A stretch of DNA of 64,000 nt. It comes from Puia sp. Its GTDB lineage: Bacteria > Bacteroidota > Bacteroidia > Chitinophagales > Chitinophagaceae. Position 1 is the first letter of the stretch. Each line of letters opens with the position of its first letter. The position numbers were made by a program, and so were the translations under genes. The stretch lies in the NCBI GenBank assembly GCA_031292515.1, contig JARLGZ010000108.1, positions 1 to 64,000 of the forward strand, given 5' to 3'. This document shows positions 34,977 through 43,662 of this stretch, piece by piece. The notes beneath the pieces are model-generated. The model saw nothing but the letters and a program-made list of their open reading frames with translations, was not told the DNA's origin and did not search any database.

Positions 34977-35549
34977 ATGGATCGTATCATATTGGCCTCG
35001 CGCTCGCCCAGACGCAAACAACTGCTGGAATGGGCCGAGATGGATTTTGAAGTGATCGTCAGGGAGACGGATGAATCCTGGCCTCCGGGGATGGACACCG
35101 AAACAGTGCCCGTCCATATTGCCCGAGGCAAAGCGTTGGCGGTAAAAGAGCAGGTGGGTGAGGGGCGGATCATCCTGGCGGCCGACACGGTGGTGGTCCT
35201 GGGTAAAGAGATCATCGGCAAACCCAGGGACCGGGACGACGCCGTCCGGATCCTGTCTTCCCTGTCAGGTAACCGTCATCAGGTCATTACCGGGGTGGTC
35301 ATCCTCAATGGCAGAGAGGAAATAGCCTTCGCCGACATCACGGAAGTCTGGTTTCATGAATTGAACGCTTCCCAGATAGCCTTCTATGTCGATAAATACA
35401 AGCCTTACGACAAAGCCGGCGCCTATGCGATCCAGGAGTGGATCGGGGTCATCGGGATCAAGGCGATCGACGGCGATTTTTATAATGTGATGGGCCTGCC
35501 GGTGAGCCGCGTGGTAAGGGCTTTGACGACACTTGTCACCGCTTCGTAG
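34977..35549 (+). CDS. maf: Maf family nucleoside triphosphate pyrophosphatase
   Basis: A 190-aa Maf protein, which hydrolyses non-canonical or canonical nucleoside triphosphates (dTTP/UTP in some members) to monophosphates. Typical motifs are the N-terminal ILASRSPRRKQLLEWA, the AADTVVVLGKEIIGKPRD loop with the catalytic Asp, FYVDKYKPYDKAGAYAIQEWIG, and the C-terminal FYNVMGLPVSRV. It starts three bases after the UbiA gene and is immediately followed by DUF2851, so all four genes of this cluster are probably co-transcribed. Confidence 0.95.
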   Translation: MDRIILASRSPRRKQLLEWAEMDFEVIVRETDESWPPGMDTETVPVHIARGKALAVKEQVGEGRIILAADTVVVLGKEIIGKPRDRDDAVRILSSLSGNRHQVITGVVILNGREEIAFADITEVWFHELNASQIAFYVDKYKPYDKAGAYAIQEWIGVIGIKAIDGDFYNVMGLPVSRVVRALTTLVTAS

Positions 35550-35599
35550 TATTGTTTTATCCGGGCAACTCTTTTAATTTCGGGAACCAACCTTCCCGC

Positions 35600-36862
35600 A
35601 TGACCGAAAGACTGTTGCAGTTCATATGGCAATTCCGGTATTTCAACCTGCATGAGTTACGTCTCGAGACGGGGGAGCCTCTTCGCGTCCTCTTTCCCGG
35701 GATATCCAATCCCGATCAGGGGGCCGATTTCCTCGACGCCAGGATCAGGATAGATACCGCCTTGCTGGCCGGTAATATAGAATTGCATGTAAAGGCTTCC
35801 GATTGGACAAAACACGGGCATGGGGAAGACAGGAACTACCAACCCGTCATCCTGCATGTGGTCTGGGAAAATGACCTCGGGTATCCGCGGCTTCCCACAC
35901 TCGTTCTGTGGGACCGGGTGGCCAAATGGAGATTGTCGCGGTTTGAAGAGTGGAGAAAGAAAAAGGAAAGTTCGTTTATCGCCTGCGAAAAAAATGCGCA
36001 CAGAGTAGCCCCGGAAATCTGGCAAACCTGGAAGGAGGAACTCCTTGTCGCCCGGCTGAAACGTAAGTCAGCACGCATACAGGCTTTTCTACAGGAAAAC
36101 CGTCAGCACTGGGAACAGGTTTTCTGGTGGCTGCTGGCCCGGAACTTCGGTCTCAGGGTCAACTGCGAAGCTTTCGAAGCGATTGCCAGGAGCCTGCCTT
36201 TGTCTCTTATCAGGCATCACGCCGGTCATTTGCAACAATTGGAGGCATTGCTGCTGGGACAGGCCGGTCTGCTCGAAAAAGACCCACGGGATGAATACGC
36301 CAGAAACCTGCAGAGGGAATATCGTTTTCTGCGGCACAAATACCGGTTGGAGCCTGTTTACCGGCGCGTATTTCTTCTCAGGATGAGACCGGGGAATTTT
36401 CCGGCCGTCAGGCTGGCGCAACTGGCTTCCCTGCTTTTGAGTTGCCGGGGTTGGCTGGTCTTTCTCCTGGAGACCGATTCGGTGTCGGATTTGCGGGCTT
36501 CCCTGCAAGGCAGGGTTTCGTCATACTGGGATCATCACTATTCGATTGACACTCCTTCTTCCGGCAAACCCAAGCATCTGAGCGCGGAAATGGCGGACAG
36601 CATCCTGATCAATACGATGGCTCCCATGCTTTTTGCGTATGGCCACCTGCGCAACGACCCTGCCTGCTGCAGAAAGGCGATCCGATGGCTGCAAGAGACC
36701 GGCAGGGAAAAAAACAAGATTACCCGGGCCTGGGAGGATCTGGGTGTCGTCCATCTCAGGGCAGCCGATTCGCAGGCCTTGCTCGAGTGCAAGACCCATC
36801 ATTGTGATCCTGGTCATTGCCTGGAATGTATGGTCGGCAGGGAACTGCTGAGACGGAGATAA
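35600..36862 (+). CDS. DUF2851 family protein
   Basis: A 420-aa protein matching DUF2851 from end to end: MTERLLQFIWQFRYFNLHELRLETGEPLRV at the start, GADFLDARIRIDTALLAGNIELHVKASDW, HGEDRNYQPVILHVVW, and the cysteine-rich end HHCDPGHCLECMVGRELL. Its function is unknown. It is restricted largely to Bacteroidota. An upstream TTG at 35552 would add 16 residues; the ATG at 35600 matches the canonical family start. The C-terminal His/Cys cluster could bind a metal; this is inference from residue spacing. Confidence 0.9.
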   Translation: MTERLLQFIWQFRYFNLHELRLETGEPLRVLFPGISNPDQGADFLDARIRIDTALLAGNIELHVKASDWTKHGHGEDRNYQPVILHVVWENDLGYPRLPTLVLWDRVAKWRLSRFEEWRKKKESSFIACEKNAHRVAPEIWQTWKEELLVARLKRKSARIQAFLQENRQHWEQVFWWLLARNFGLRVNCEAFEAIARSLPLSLIRHHAGHLQQLEALLLGQAGLLEKDPRDEYARNLQREYRFLRHKYRLEPVYRRVFLLRMRPGNFPAVRLAQLASLLLSCRGWLVFLLETDSVSDLRASLQGRVSSYWDHHYSIDTPSSGKPKHLSAEMADSILINTMAPMLFAYGHLRNDPACCRKAIRWLQETGREKNKITRAWEDLGVVHLRAADSQALLECKTHHCDPGHCLECMVGRELLRRR

Positions 36863-36893
36863 TCATTTCCGGCCTTTCGATAGATTCTGACCT

Positions 36894-37322
36894 TTATGCC
36901 GGGACGATGGCAACCGGATTCCAGTTGAAGATGATCTGAACGACAATATCCGGATGGATACTGTAGATGACCGGGCAGGTATGTGCCGCTCTTTCAAATA
37001 TAGTTTGCTGTTTTTCGCTAAGTTTCAGGCTTTCCGGAAAATGAAAAGTCAGATCGATGCCCCCGATCCGTCTGGGGTCGGCTTTCATAGTCTTTTGGAT
37101 TTCGATCTTCGTTCCCCGCAGATCCACTTCCATATCTCTGGCCTTGATACCCATGATCGTCATCATGCAGCTGCCGAGGGCGGTGGCAACGAGGTCGGTG
37201 GGTGAAAATCGTTCGGCTCTTCCCTGGTTGTCCAGGGGGGCATCTGTTTCGATAACCGAACCGGATTGCAGGTGGGTAGCAACCGTTCTCAGTTCTCCTT
37301 CGTAAATAACTGTGGAAGTCAT
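36894..37322 (-). CDS. OsmC family protein
   Basis: A 142-aa OsmC/Ohr-type protein. The two reactive cysteines lie in ALGSCMMTIMG (about residue 52) and HTCPVIYSI (about 115), the positions used for organic hydroperoxide reduction. RFSPTDLVATALG is the conserved helix before the first Cys. Reduction of peroxides with lipoyl or thiol donors is known for the family; the substrate here is not determined. It converges with the DUF2851 gene and diverges from the outer-membrane-type gene at 37370. Confidence 0.93.
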   Translation of the reverse strand: MTSTVIYEGELRTVATHLQSGSVIETDAPLDNQGRAERFSPTDLVATALGSCMMTIMGIKARDMEVDLRGTKIEIQKTMKADPRRIGGIDLTFHFPESLKLSEKQQTIFERAAHTCPVIYSIHPDIVVQIIFNWNPVAIVPA

Positions 37323-37369
37323 ACCGATTTTTGCCTTAAATTTACGTCAGATAATCTAAATCATCAGCA

Positions 37370-38167
37370 GTGAAGAAATTTTTCTTGTTTGTCCTTGCCT
37401 GTTCGGGTGCGTTAGCTCTTTTTGCCCAGGATTCTGCTTCTTACACTTCGCCGTCACAACGTCGAAATAGCGCCAAAAGGCAAAGGGTGAACAATTTGAT
37501 GAAAATGGAGGAGGAAGGGGAACTGGTCTTCAATAAACACAGCATTTTTGGCATAAAACTGAATACGGACGGCTATGGGATCTCCTATGAAAAGGGAAAG
37601 TACAAGTCAAATACGCTTACCACGATCTATCAGTTCGAATTAAACGAAAAGAAATCGCCCCGGGAGATCAAGGTTTCGGCAGCCGCCAGCGCCGACGGCG
37701 TCAGCTCCTATATACCCGGCAAAGAGAATAATTTTTTCCAGTTTAAAATGTCCGCGGGCCAGCAGCGGAGGCTGGGCGGAAAGGGTAACAAGAACGGGGT
37801 GGCTGTAACCTATCTCTACACCGGAGGGCTCTCGGTGGGTATCCTGAAACCCTACCTGATCAATGTAGTGGATAAGTACAACAATTCCTTCCAGAGCTCA
37901 TATCCGACGATTATCGACAGCAATTATACCGAGACCGGCGCGGCCGGCTTTTTTACCGGCTGGGGGCAGTTAAAGGTCAAGCCGGGGTTGAATGCCAAGA
38001 CCGCCATGCGCTTTGACTATGGCCGTTTTAACGAAAGCATAACCGCTATCGAAGTAGGAGTGTCCGCGGAGTACTATTTTAGCAAGATTCCCCAGATGAT
38101 TATCATCCCCGAAAAGCATTTTTTCTTCAACGGCTATGTGACGATCCTTTTCGGCAAGCGGAAATGA
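37370..38167 (+). CDS. Secreted or outer-membrane protein of unknown function
   Basis: A 265-aa protein with a signal peptide (GTG start; MKKFFLFVLACSGALALFAQ). The rest is rich in alternating hydrophobic/polar strands (FGIKLNTDGYGISYEKG, TYLYTGGLSVGILKPYLI, AIEVGVSAEYYFSK) and ends in FNGYVTILFGKRK, with an aromatic residue near the end. This is compatible with an outer-membrane beta-barrel, but no family is recognised. It lies 54 bases upstream of lipA. Confidence 0.7.
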   Translation: MKKFFLFVLACSGALALFAQDSASYTSPSQRRNSAKRQRVNNLMKMEEEGELVFNKHSIFGIKLNTDGYGISYEKGKYKSNTLTTIYQFELNEKKSPREIKVSAAASADGVSSYIPGKENNFFQFKMSAGQQRRLGGKGNKNGVAVTYLYTGGLSVGILKPYLINVVDKYNNSFQSSYPTIIDSNYTETGAAGFFTGWGQLKVKPGLNAKTAMRFDYGRFNESITAIEVGVSAEYYFSKIPQMIIIPEKHFFFNGYVTILFGKRK

Positions 38168-38209
38168 TCCGGGTAAAGCAGAAATGACCCAAGTAATCTG
38201 TTTTGATCT

Positions 38210-38217
38210 TACCTTTG
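38210..38217 (+). promoter_or_regulatory. -7 box upstream of lipA
   Basis: TACCTTTG matches the -7 consensus TAnnTTTG exactly. It ends five bases before the first possible lipA start (38222), which would make that message almost leaderless. The ATG at 38291 would instead give a leader of about 65 bases. Confidence 0.5.
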
Positions 38218-38221
38218 CAGG

Positions 38222-39223
38222 ATGCAGGAACTACCCATTACCCGGAATCTACCCGAAAGCGAATACAGGAAGGGGCCGACAGGCGAAGGAATGAACCCAC
38301 AGGTTCCCTGTGCAGATCCACAGCCAGCAGGTATAAAAAAGCCAAACTGGCTTAGGGTAAAATTACCCATCGGCGAAAGCTACAAGCATGTACGTGGTCT
38401 TGTCGACACACATAAGCTCCATACGATCTGCGAAAGCGGAAATTGTCCCAATATGGGGGAGTGCTGGGGAGAAGGCACCGCCACATTTATGATACTGGGG
38501 AATATCTGCACCCGGAGTTGTGGTTTTTGCGCGGTGGCGACAGGCCGCCCGGAACCCGTGGATTGGGATGAGCCGCAGAGGGTGGCCGAAGCCATCCACC
38601 TCATGAAGGTAAAACACGCCGTGATCACTTCTGTCGACCGCGACGAGATCAGCGATGGTGGCAGCATCATCTGGCAGCATACCATCAGGGCGGTCAAGGC
38701 ACTCAATCCCAACACGACTCTGGAGACCTTGATACCCGATTTCAAAGCTCAAAAGGAGAATATCACGCGGATCGTCGAGGTTGCACCCGACGTGGTGTCT
38801 CACAATATTGAAACCGTGGAACGGATGACAAAGCAGGTGCGTGTACAGGCCAAATACTGGCGAAGCATGGAAACGCTGCAGATCCTGAAACAGGGCGGCA
38901 TGCGTACCAAAAGCGGAATCATGCTGGGCCTCGGCGAGCGGAAGGAAGAAGTCATACAATCTATGCATGACCTGCGTAACAACGGGGTAGATGTCATCAC
39001 CCTCGGACAATATCTTCAGCCTACAAAAAAGCATCTGCCCGTCGTTCGATTTGTGCACCCGGATGAATTCGCGGAGTTCAGGGAGATCGGGTATGAAATG
39101 GGATTCGACTATGTCGAAAGCGGTCCTCTCGTCCGTTCTTCTTATCACAGCGAGCGCCATGTGATACCCGGCTACGGAAAGACAGCCTGGCGGGCGGAAA
39201 AGTCAGTGGCGAGTGGTGAGTAG
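38222..39223 (+). CDS. lipA: Lipoyl synthase
   Basis: A radical-SAM enzyme (333 aa from this start) that inserts two sulfurs into octanoyl groups on lipoyl domains such as PDH E2. The auxiliary cluster motif is [12 protein letters not shown] and the radical SAM motif CTRSCGFC; the end SSYHSERH is the conserved Arg/Ser region that ligates the auxiliary cluster. Two starts compete: 38222 (MQELPI) and 38291 (MNPQVP), and a -7 box at 38210-38217 favours the second. The last six codons (SVASGE) and the stop are made of a heptanucleotide repeat, suggesting the original C-terminus was replaced. A terminator follows at 39281. Confidence 0.95.
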   Translation: MQELPITRNLPESEYRKGPTGEGMNPQVPCADPQPAGIKKPNWLRVKLPIGESYKHVRGLVDTHKLHTICESGNCPNMGECWGEGTATFMILGNICTRSCGFCAVATGRPEPVDWDEPQRVAEAIHLMKVKHAVITSVDRDEISDGGSIIWQHTIRAVKALNPNTTLETLIPDFKAQKENITRIVEVAPDVVSHNIETVERMTKQVRVQAKYWRSMETLQILKQGGMRTKSGIMLGLGERKEEVIQSMHDLRNNGVDVITLGQYLQPTKKHLPVVRFVHPDEFAEFREIGYEMGFDYVESGPLVRSSYHSERHVIPGYGKTAWRAEKSVASGE

Positions 39224-39344
39224 TGAGTATCGCAAAAGAATCGGTTGAGTAGCAAATATTATAATTTTATATACTAAAATAAAGAAGGGAGCTTTTCTTA
39301 GGCTCCCCTCTTTTATAATGTCTTCATCCCACTGACTACTCACC
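39201..39344. repeat. Heptanucleotide (RGTSAGT) inverted-arm element between lipA and ROK
   Basis: The left arm (39201-39228) is four in-phase units: AGTCAGT, GGCGAGT, GGTGAGT, AGTGAGT. The right arm (39322-39344) has two units plus the GGGATGAAG spacer word on the minus strand, the same word that follows units in the pcm element. The lipA stop (39221-39223) and the ROK stop lie in the arms. An independent hairpin terminator sits between the arms. Confidence 0.7.
39281..39314. terminator. Bidirectional terminator between lipA and ROK
   Basis: AAAGAAGGGAGC (39281-39292) pairs with GCTCCCCTCTTT (39302-39313) with one mismatch, around a TTTTCTTAG loop, flanked by A tracts and T tracts. It can end both converging transcripts. 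Confidence 0.8.
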
Positions 39345-40317
39345 CTTTCATATCCCATACCAGCGCGCTGGCGCCGAGGATCGCCGCGTCCGACTCCTTC
39401 AGGTGGCTGACCAGTATCTTCACTTTATTCTGGAAGATTTGGATCAGGTTCTCTTCCATGGCCTCCCGCGTGGGCTTCAGGATCAGGTCGCCGGCTTTGG
39501 TGAGACCGCCGAAAAGGATGATTGCTTCGGGACTGGAGAACATCACGAAGTTGGCGAGCGCCAACCCCAGGATCTTCCCGGTATAATCGAAGATCTCCTT
39601 TGCCAGTTTGTCCCCGGCGATAGCTGCATCATATACTTTTTTCGAGTCCAGTTGTTCTTTGGGCACTTTGCGCAACAGGCTATCTTCCTTGCTGTTTTCA
39701 AGTACTTCGATGGCCGTCAGGGTGACACCGGTCGCCGAAGCATAGCTCTCCAGCGAACCGAGCTTGTCGGTTCCTTCATGATGGCGTCCGTTCGGGATGA
39801 TGATCGTGTGTCCCAGTTCCCCGGCGAAACCGTCGTGTCCATAGATCAGTTTGCCATTGGCCACGATTCCGCTGCCTACGCCCGTTCCCAGGGTGATCAT
39901 GATAAAATCCTTCATGCCTTTGGCGGCCCCATACATCATCTCACCGATGGCAGCCGCATTCGCGTCATTTGTCAATATAGCAGGCAATTGGAATTTGTTC
40001 TGTACCAGTTTGGCCAGGGGAATGATCCCTCTCCAGGGAAGATTCGGTGCATATTCTACCGTCCCGCTGTAATAGTTCCCGTTGGGGGCACCAACCCCAA
40101 TCCCTCTTATCCTGCCACTGCCGCCGACCTTTTCGATGAGGGGAGCCAGGTTCTTATAAAGGTCTTCTATAAAGCCTTCCACTTCGGAATGCGTCCGCGA
40201 CGACATCTCTCCGGAGAACAGCACATTCGCATTGCGGTCGACGATACCGAATTTTGTTCCAGTGCCTCCGATATCGATACCGATGGCCAGGGAATCATAA
40301 GAAGAAGACTTCGACAT
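39340..40317 (-). CDS. ROK family sugar kinase, zinc-motif-less
   Basis: A 325-aa ROK kinase: IGIDIGGTGTKFGIVD (phosphate loop), IRGIGVGAPNGNY, LTNDANAAAIGEMMYG (catalytic Asp region), LGTGVGSGIV and the sugar-site GFAGELGHTII. The usual zinc motif CxCGxxGCxE is replaced by HHEGTDKLGSLESYAS: all cysteines are gone while the final Glu is kept. Glucokinase activity is the likeliest. It is 86 bases after a FucP-type hexose transporter on the same strand, suggesting uptake followed by phosphorylation. Its stop codon opens the right arm of a heptanucleotide repeat. Confidence 0.9.
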   Translation of the reverse strand: MSKSSSYDSLAIGIDIGGTGTKFGIVDRNANVLFSGEMSSRTHSEVEGFIEDLYKNLAPLIEKVGGSGRIRGIGVGAPNGNYYSGTVEYAPNLPWRGIIPLAKLVQNKFQLPAILTNDANAAAIGEMMYGAAKGMKDFIMITLGTGVGSGIVANGKLIYGHDGFAGELGHTIIIPNGRHHEGTDKLGSLESYASATGVTLTAIEVLENSKEDSLLRKVPKEQLDSKKVYDAAIAGDKLAKEIFDYTGKILGLALANFVMFSSPEAIILFGGLTKAGDLILKPTREAMEENLIQIFQNKVKILVSHLKESDAAILGASALVWDMKG

Positions 40318-40403
40318 AAGGGGACTGTTAAATAGATTAAAAAAGGGTTAATGGCGCTGCCGCCTGTAATTTTAGCAAACGCGCGGCAAAGATAGGGGAA
40401 GAA

Positions 40404-41849
40404 TCAATGTCCTCCGCTGCTTTGAAGCGCATCGTAATCGATTCCCTGCGATTTTAAGAGACCCTTTGCCCGGATGGCATAGAACGCGAGATAGGCAAAA
40501 CATGCGACCCCGACCACATAGCTGTAGTGAATGTTTATTTTGTCCGCCAGGAAGCCCTGGAAATAACTGACAAAGCCGCCACCCATGATCATCATGATCA
40601 ACAGGCTGCTGCCGGTATTCGTATGTTTGCCCAGACCGGCGATCGACAAGGTGAATATGCAGGGCCATAATGTGCTGCAGAATAATCCCACGCTCACGAA
40701 TGCAAACACGCTCACCATGCCCGACGTCAGCATGCCTATGCACAGGGCGGTTATGCCGAACAAGGCAAATAACAGGAGCATACGGGCCGGGTTGCCCTTG
40801 CTTAGCAGATCCCCGATAATAAGGGCTACAATAATGAATGCGTAATCGTAGAAAGGCCTTACGTCATGCCGGAAAATTTTATTCACGATCAGGAATACGG
40901 CAAAAGCGATATAAGGCACAATAAATGAGAGAACCTGCAATGCTCTTTTACTCAGATTAAATGCGCCTATCGAAGCGGTCCACCTCCCTATCATCAGGCT
41001 CGCCCAATATAAGGATACAAAGGGTGCGACCTTATCGGTGGAAATGTGAAGATCCTGTTTCAGATATTTTGGCAGATTACTGGCCGTGGACACTTCCACA
41101 CCCACATACAGAAAGATAGCGATCATCCCCAACCATAGCTGGGGGTACTTGATCGCCGAAGTCCTGTGGAGAAGCTTGCTATCGTTGACAGATTGCTCGG
41201 CTGCTTTGTTTTCCAGGTCTATTTTATTCGGGATCGAAGAGAATTTAAAGAAAACGGCGACCAGCAGGAAAGCCAGCCCCAGGATCAGGTAAGGTGTTTT
41301 CACGCTTTCTATGCTGGCGTCGGTATGCGCGGCGTCCACGCTTCCAAAGATGGCGATACTGACCAGCAGCGGGCCAATGGTCGTACCAAAATTGTTAATG
41401 CCACCCGCCATAATCAATCGCTGTGAGCCTTTTGCGGGATCACCGATCACGATGGCCAGCGGATTGGCCGCGATTTGTTGCAACGAAAAGCCGAGGCCGA
41501 CGATAAAAAGGCCTGTCAGCATCAGGGCGAAAGAGGCGGTGTTGGCAGCGGGATAAAATAGCCAGGTCCCGATGGCGGATATGATCAGTCCCAGCGCTAT
41601 CCCGTTCTTATAGCCGATCTTATTAAGCAGATCGCTGCCCAGGGCACTCGAGATCGCCACGTATATGATCGAACCGATGGTATAAGCCACGTAAAAGGCA
41701 ACCGACACCAGCTGACTCTGCGCGGCGCTTAGATGGAATTTCTCCTGGAAGACGGGGATCAGAATATCATTGCTGGCAGCAACAAAGCCCCAAAAAAAGA
41801 ATACGCTGATCAGCGTACCAAACTGGGGCCAATTCGTTTTTTGATTCAT
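40404..41849 (-). CDS. FucP-type MFS sugar transporter
   Basis: A 481-aa sugar:H+ symporter of the fucose/glucose/galactose MFS group. The start FGTLISVFFFWGFVAASNDILIPVFQEKF, the conserved ITS-like segment GFSLQQIAANPLAIVIGDP, and INNFGTTIGPLL match FucP/GluP members, with twelve predicted helices. The sugar cannot be told from sequence alone; glucose is suggested by the ROK kinase downstream. It is the first gene of a likely two-gene operon with ROK and diverges from glgA. Confidence 0.92.
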   Translation of the reverse strand: MNQKTNWPQFGTLISVFFFWGFVAASNDILIPVFQEKFHLSAAQSQLVSVAFYVAYTIGSIIYVAISSALGSDLLNKIGYKNGIALGLIISAIGTWLFYPAANTASFALMLTGLFIVGLGFSLQQIAANPLAIVIGDPAKGSQRLIMAGGINNFGTTIGPLLVSIAIFGSVDAAHTDASIESVKTPYLILGLAFLLVAVFFKFSSIPNKIDLENKAAEQSVNDSKLLHRTSAIKYPQLWLGMIAIFLYVGVEVSTASNLPKYLKQDLHISTDKVAPFVSLYWASLMIGRWTASIGAFNLSKRALQVLSFIVPYIAFAVFLIVNKIFRHDVRPFYDYAFIIVALIIGDLLSKGNPARMLLLFALFGITALCIGMLTSGMVSVFAFVSVGLFCSTLWPCIFTLSIAGLGKHTNTGSSLLIMMIMGGGFVSYFQGFLADKINIHYSYVVGVACFAYLAFYAIRAKGLLKSQGIDYDALQSSGGH

Positions 41850-42032
41850 AACTGGGGTAGGTTTGAATTAGGGGTTGAAAGTACCGACGATTTTGCGAAG
41901 CGAAAAATTTTTTCATAAGGTTAGCGCCGGGGATTCAAAAACCTTCCTAAATTGAATTATAATTGATCCGGTATAATTATTCGGCGAAAAGTCTCTTTCA
42001 AAGGCCCGGTTAACAAGATTTAATAAAATTTG

Positions 42033-43454
42033 ATGGAAATAGTTCATGTATCCGCAGAGTGTTATCCCGTGGCCAAAGCCGGCGGATTGGGTGATGTAGT
42101 GGGGGCCTTGCCAAAGTACCAGCATGAGTTGGGGCACGTCGCCAAGGTGGTGATGCCGATGTACCGGACCAGGTTCCTTTATAACAATGAATGGGAGGTG
42201 GTGCACAAGGGCTATACCCATCTGGGTTCCTGGTGGTTCAACTATACAATCATTAAGGAAAAGACCAATAAACTGGGCTTCGACCTGTACCTCGTCGATA
42301 TCTATGGACTGCTGGACAGGGAAAAAGTGTACGGCTACGATGACGACACGGAGCGCTTCACCGCCTTCCAGATAGCCGTCGTGGATTGGATAGCGGTCTG
42401 GAACCACCATCCGGACGTTGTACATGTTCATGACCACCAGGCCGGTCTGATCCCGTTTATGTTCAAGTTCTGTTATCAATATCAGCATTTGCAGAATATT
42501 CCCACGGTGCTGACCATTCACAACGCCCAGTACCAGGGCTGGATGGGATGGGATAAGAGCCATTATCTGCCGGCCTGGGACAACTGGAAGGCCGGCATGC
42601 TGGAATGGAACAAGACGATTAACCCATTGGCAAGCGGAATCCGCTGTGCCTGGAAGGTGACGACCGTCAGTCCAAGCTATCTGGAAGAGCTTCGCCGGGA
42701 AGCAAACGGTCTCGAGGCCCTGCTGGAATATGAAAAAGGAAAGTGTTCCGGTATTTTAAACGGAATCGATTCCCAGGTATGGGACCCCTCCGTTGACAGC
42801 TATTTCGAAGAACATTATACACCCGCGGGTGTGGAGGAGGGTAAGTTGCAGAGCAAAAAAATACTTTGCGACCGGTTCAACCTGGATATTGAAAAACCAC
42901 TAATCACCTTTATCGGCAGGCTGGTAGGAGAGAAGGGTGCCGACCTGCTTCCGCAGGCGATCAGCGACTCGTTTTATTATATCGGCCGAAAGATGAACTT
43001 TCTTATATTGGGCAGCGGTTCACCCGGGCTCGAAGCCAGGTTGTCTGCGATGAAGGGGTTGACCCGCGGTGATTTTAATGTCTATATCGGTTATGACGAA
43101 GGGCTCAGTCACAGGATGTACGCCGGCGCCGATTTTATACTGATGCCTTCCAGGGTGGAGCCCTGCGGTCTGAATCAGATGTACGCCATGCGATACGGTA
43201 CGATCCCGATCGTTCGTAATACGGGGGGGCTTAGGGATACGGTGGTTGATTACGGAGATACGGACGGATACGGCATACGGTTCAATTATCCCAGCGTGGG
43301 TGATATTACACAGTCTATCTGGCGGGCGGTGGAATTATATCGTCAGACAGCCGTGGTGGGCTCCATCAGGAGCCGGATCATGGGCCTTGATTTCAGCTGG
43401 GAATCGAGTGTACGACAATATCTTGAACTTTATGGCGGCATGATCGTTAGTTAG
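42033..43454 (+). CDS. glgA: Glycogen synthase
   Basis: A 473-aa GT5 glycogen/starch synthase, which adds glucosyl units from ADP-glucose to alpha-1,4-glucans. The nucleotide-sugar loop is CYPVAKAGGLGDVVGALPKY (KxGGL), HDHQAGLIP follows, and the second domain has FIGRLVGEKGADLLPQA and the Glu-rich SRVEPCGLNQMYAMRYGTIP. The frame opens TTG-ATG; the ATG at 42033 is taken. glgC follows after 208 bases, glgB is 5.4 kb away, and malQ 19 kb away, so the glycogen genes are dispersed over 22 kb. The stop codon is surrounded by short duplicated words (GTTAGTTAG, GGGGCAGGGGCA). Confidence 0.95.
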   Translation: MEIVHVSAECYPVAKAGGLGDVVGALPKYQHELGHVAKVVMPMYRTRFLYNNEWEVVHKGYTHLGSWWFNYTIIKEKTNKLGFDLYLVDIYGLLDREKVYGYDDDTERFTAFQIAVVDWIAVWNHHPDVVHVHDHQAGLIPFMFKFCYQYQHLQNIPTVLTIHNAQYQGWMGWDKSHYLPAWDNWKAGMLEWNKTINPLASGIRCAWKVTTVSPSYLEELRREANGLEALLEYEKGKCSGILNGIDSQVWDPSVDSYFEEHYTPAGVEEGKLQSKKILCDRFNLDIEKPLITFIGRLVGEKGADLLPQAISDSFYYIGRKMNFLILGSGSPGLEARLSAMKGLTRGDFNVYIGYDEGLSHRMYAGADFILMPSRVEPCGLNQMYAMRYGTIPIVRNTGGLRDTVVDYGDTDGYGIRFNYPSVGDITQSIWRAVELYRQTAVVGSIRSRIMGLDFSWESSVRQYLELYGGMIVS

Positions 43455-43615
43455 GGGCAGGGGCATGGAATGGATTTGAAAATCAGCCGATATGTCGGCG
43501 GCGGCAACCTGTACCGGCAACAATCACCCATAACGGCGATCAATAATAACGTAGCAGCAATAACCCGGTAATAAGCAGTATCAGCAATAGTAATAAATCA
43601 GTAAACAATCACCTG

Positions 43616-43641
43616 GCCAGGCGCGATCAGCGCCTGGCTTT
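43616..43641 (+). terminator. Perfect 9-bp hairpin between glgA and glgC
   Basis: GCCAGGCGC (43616-43624) pairs perfectly with GCGCCTGGC (43630-43638) around GATCA and is followed by TTTAA. It ends 24 bases before the glgC ATG. It can be the glgA terminator or a leader structure that affects glgC expression. The T tract is short. Confidence 0.6.
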
Positions 43642-43662
43642 AAGCTCAAAAACCGCTTGTCT

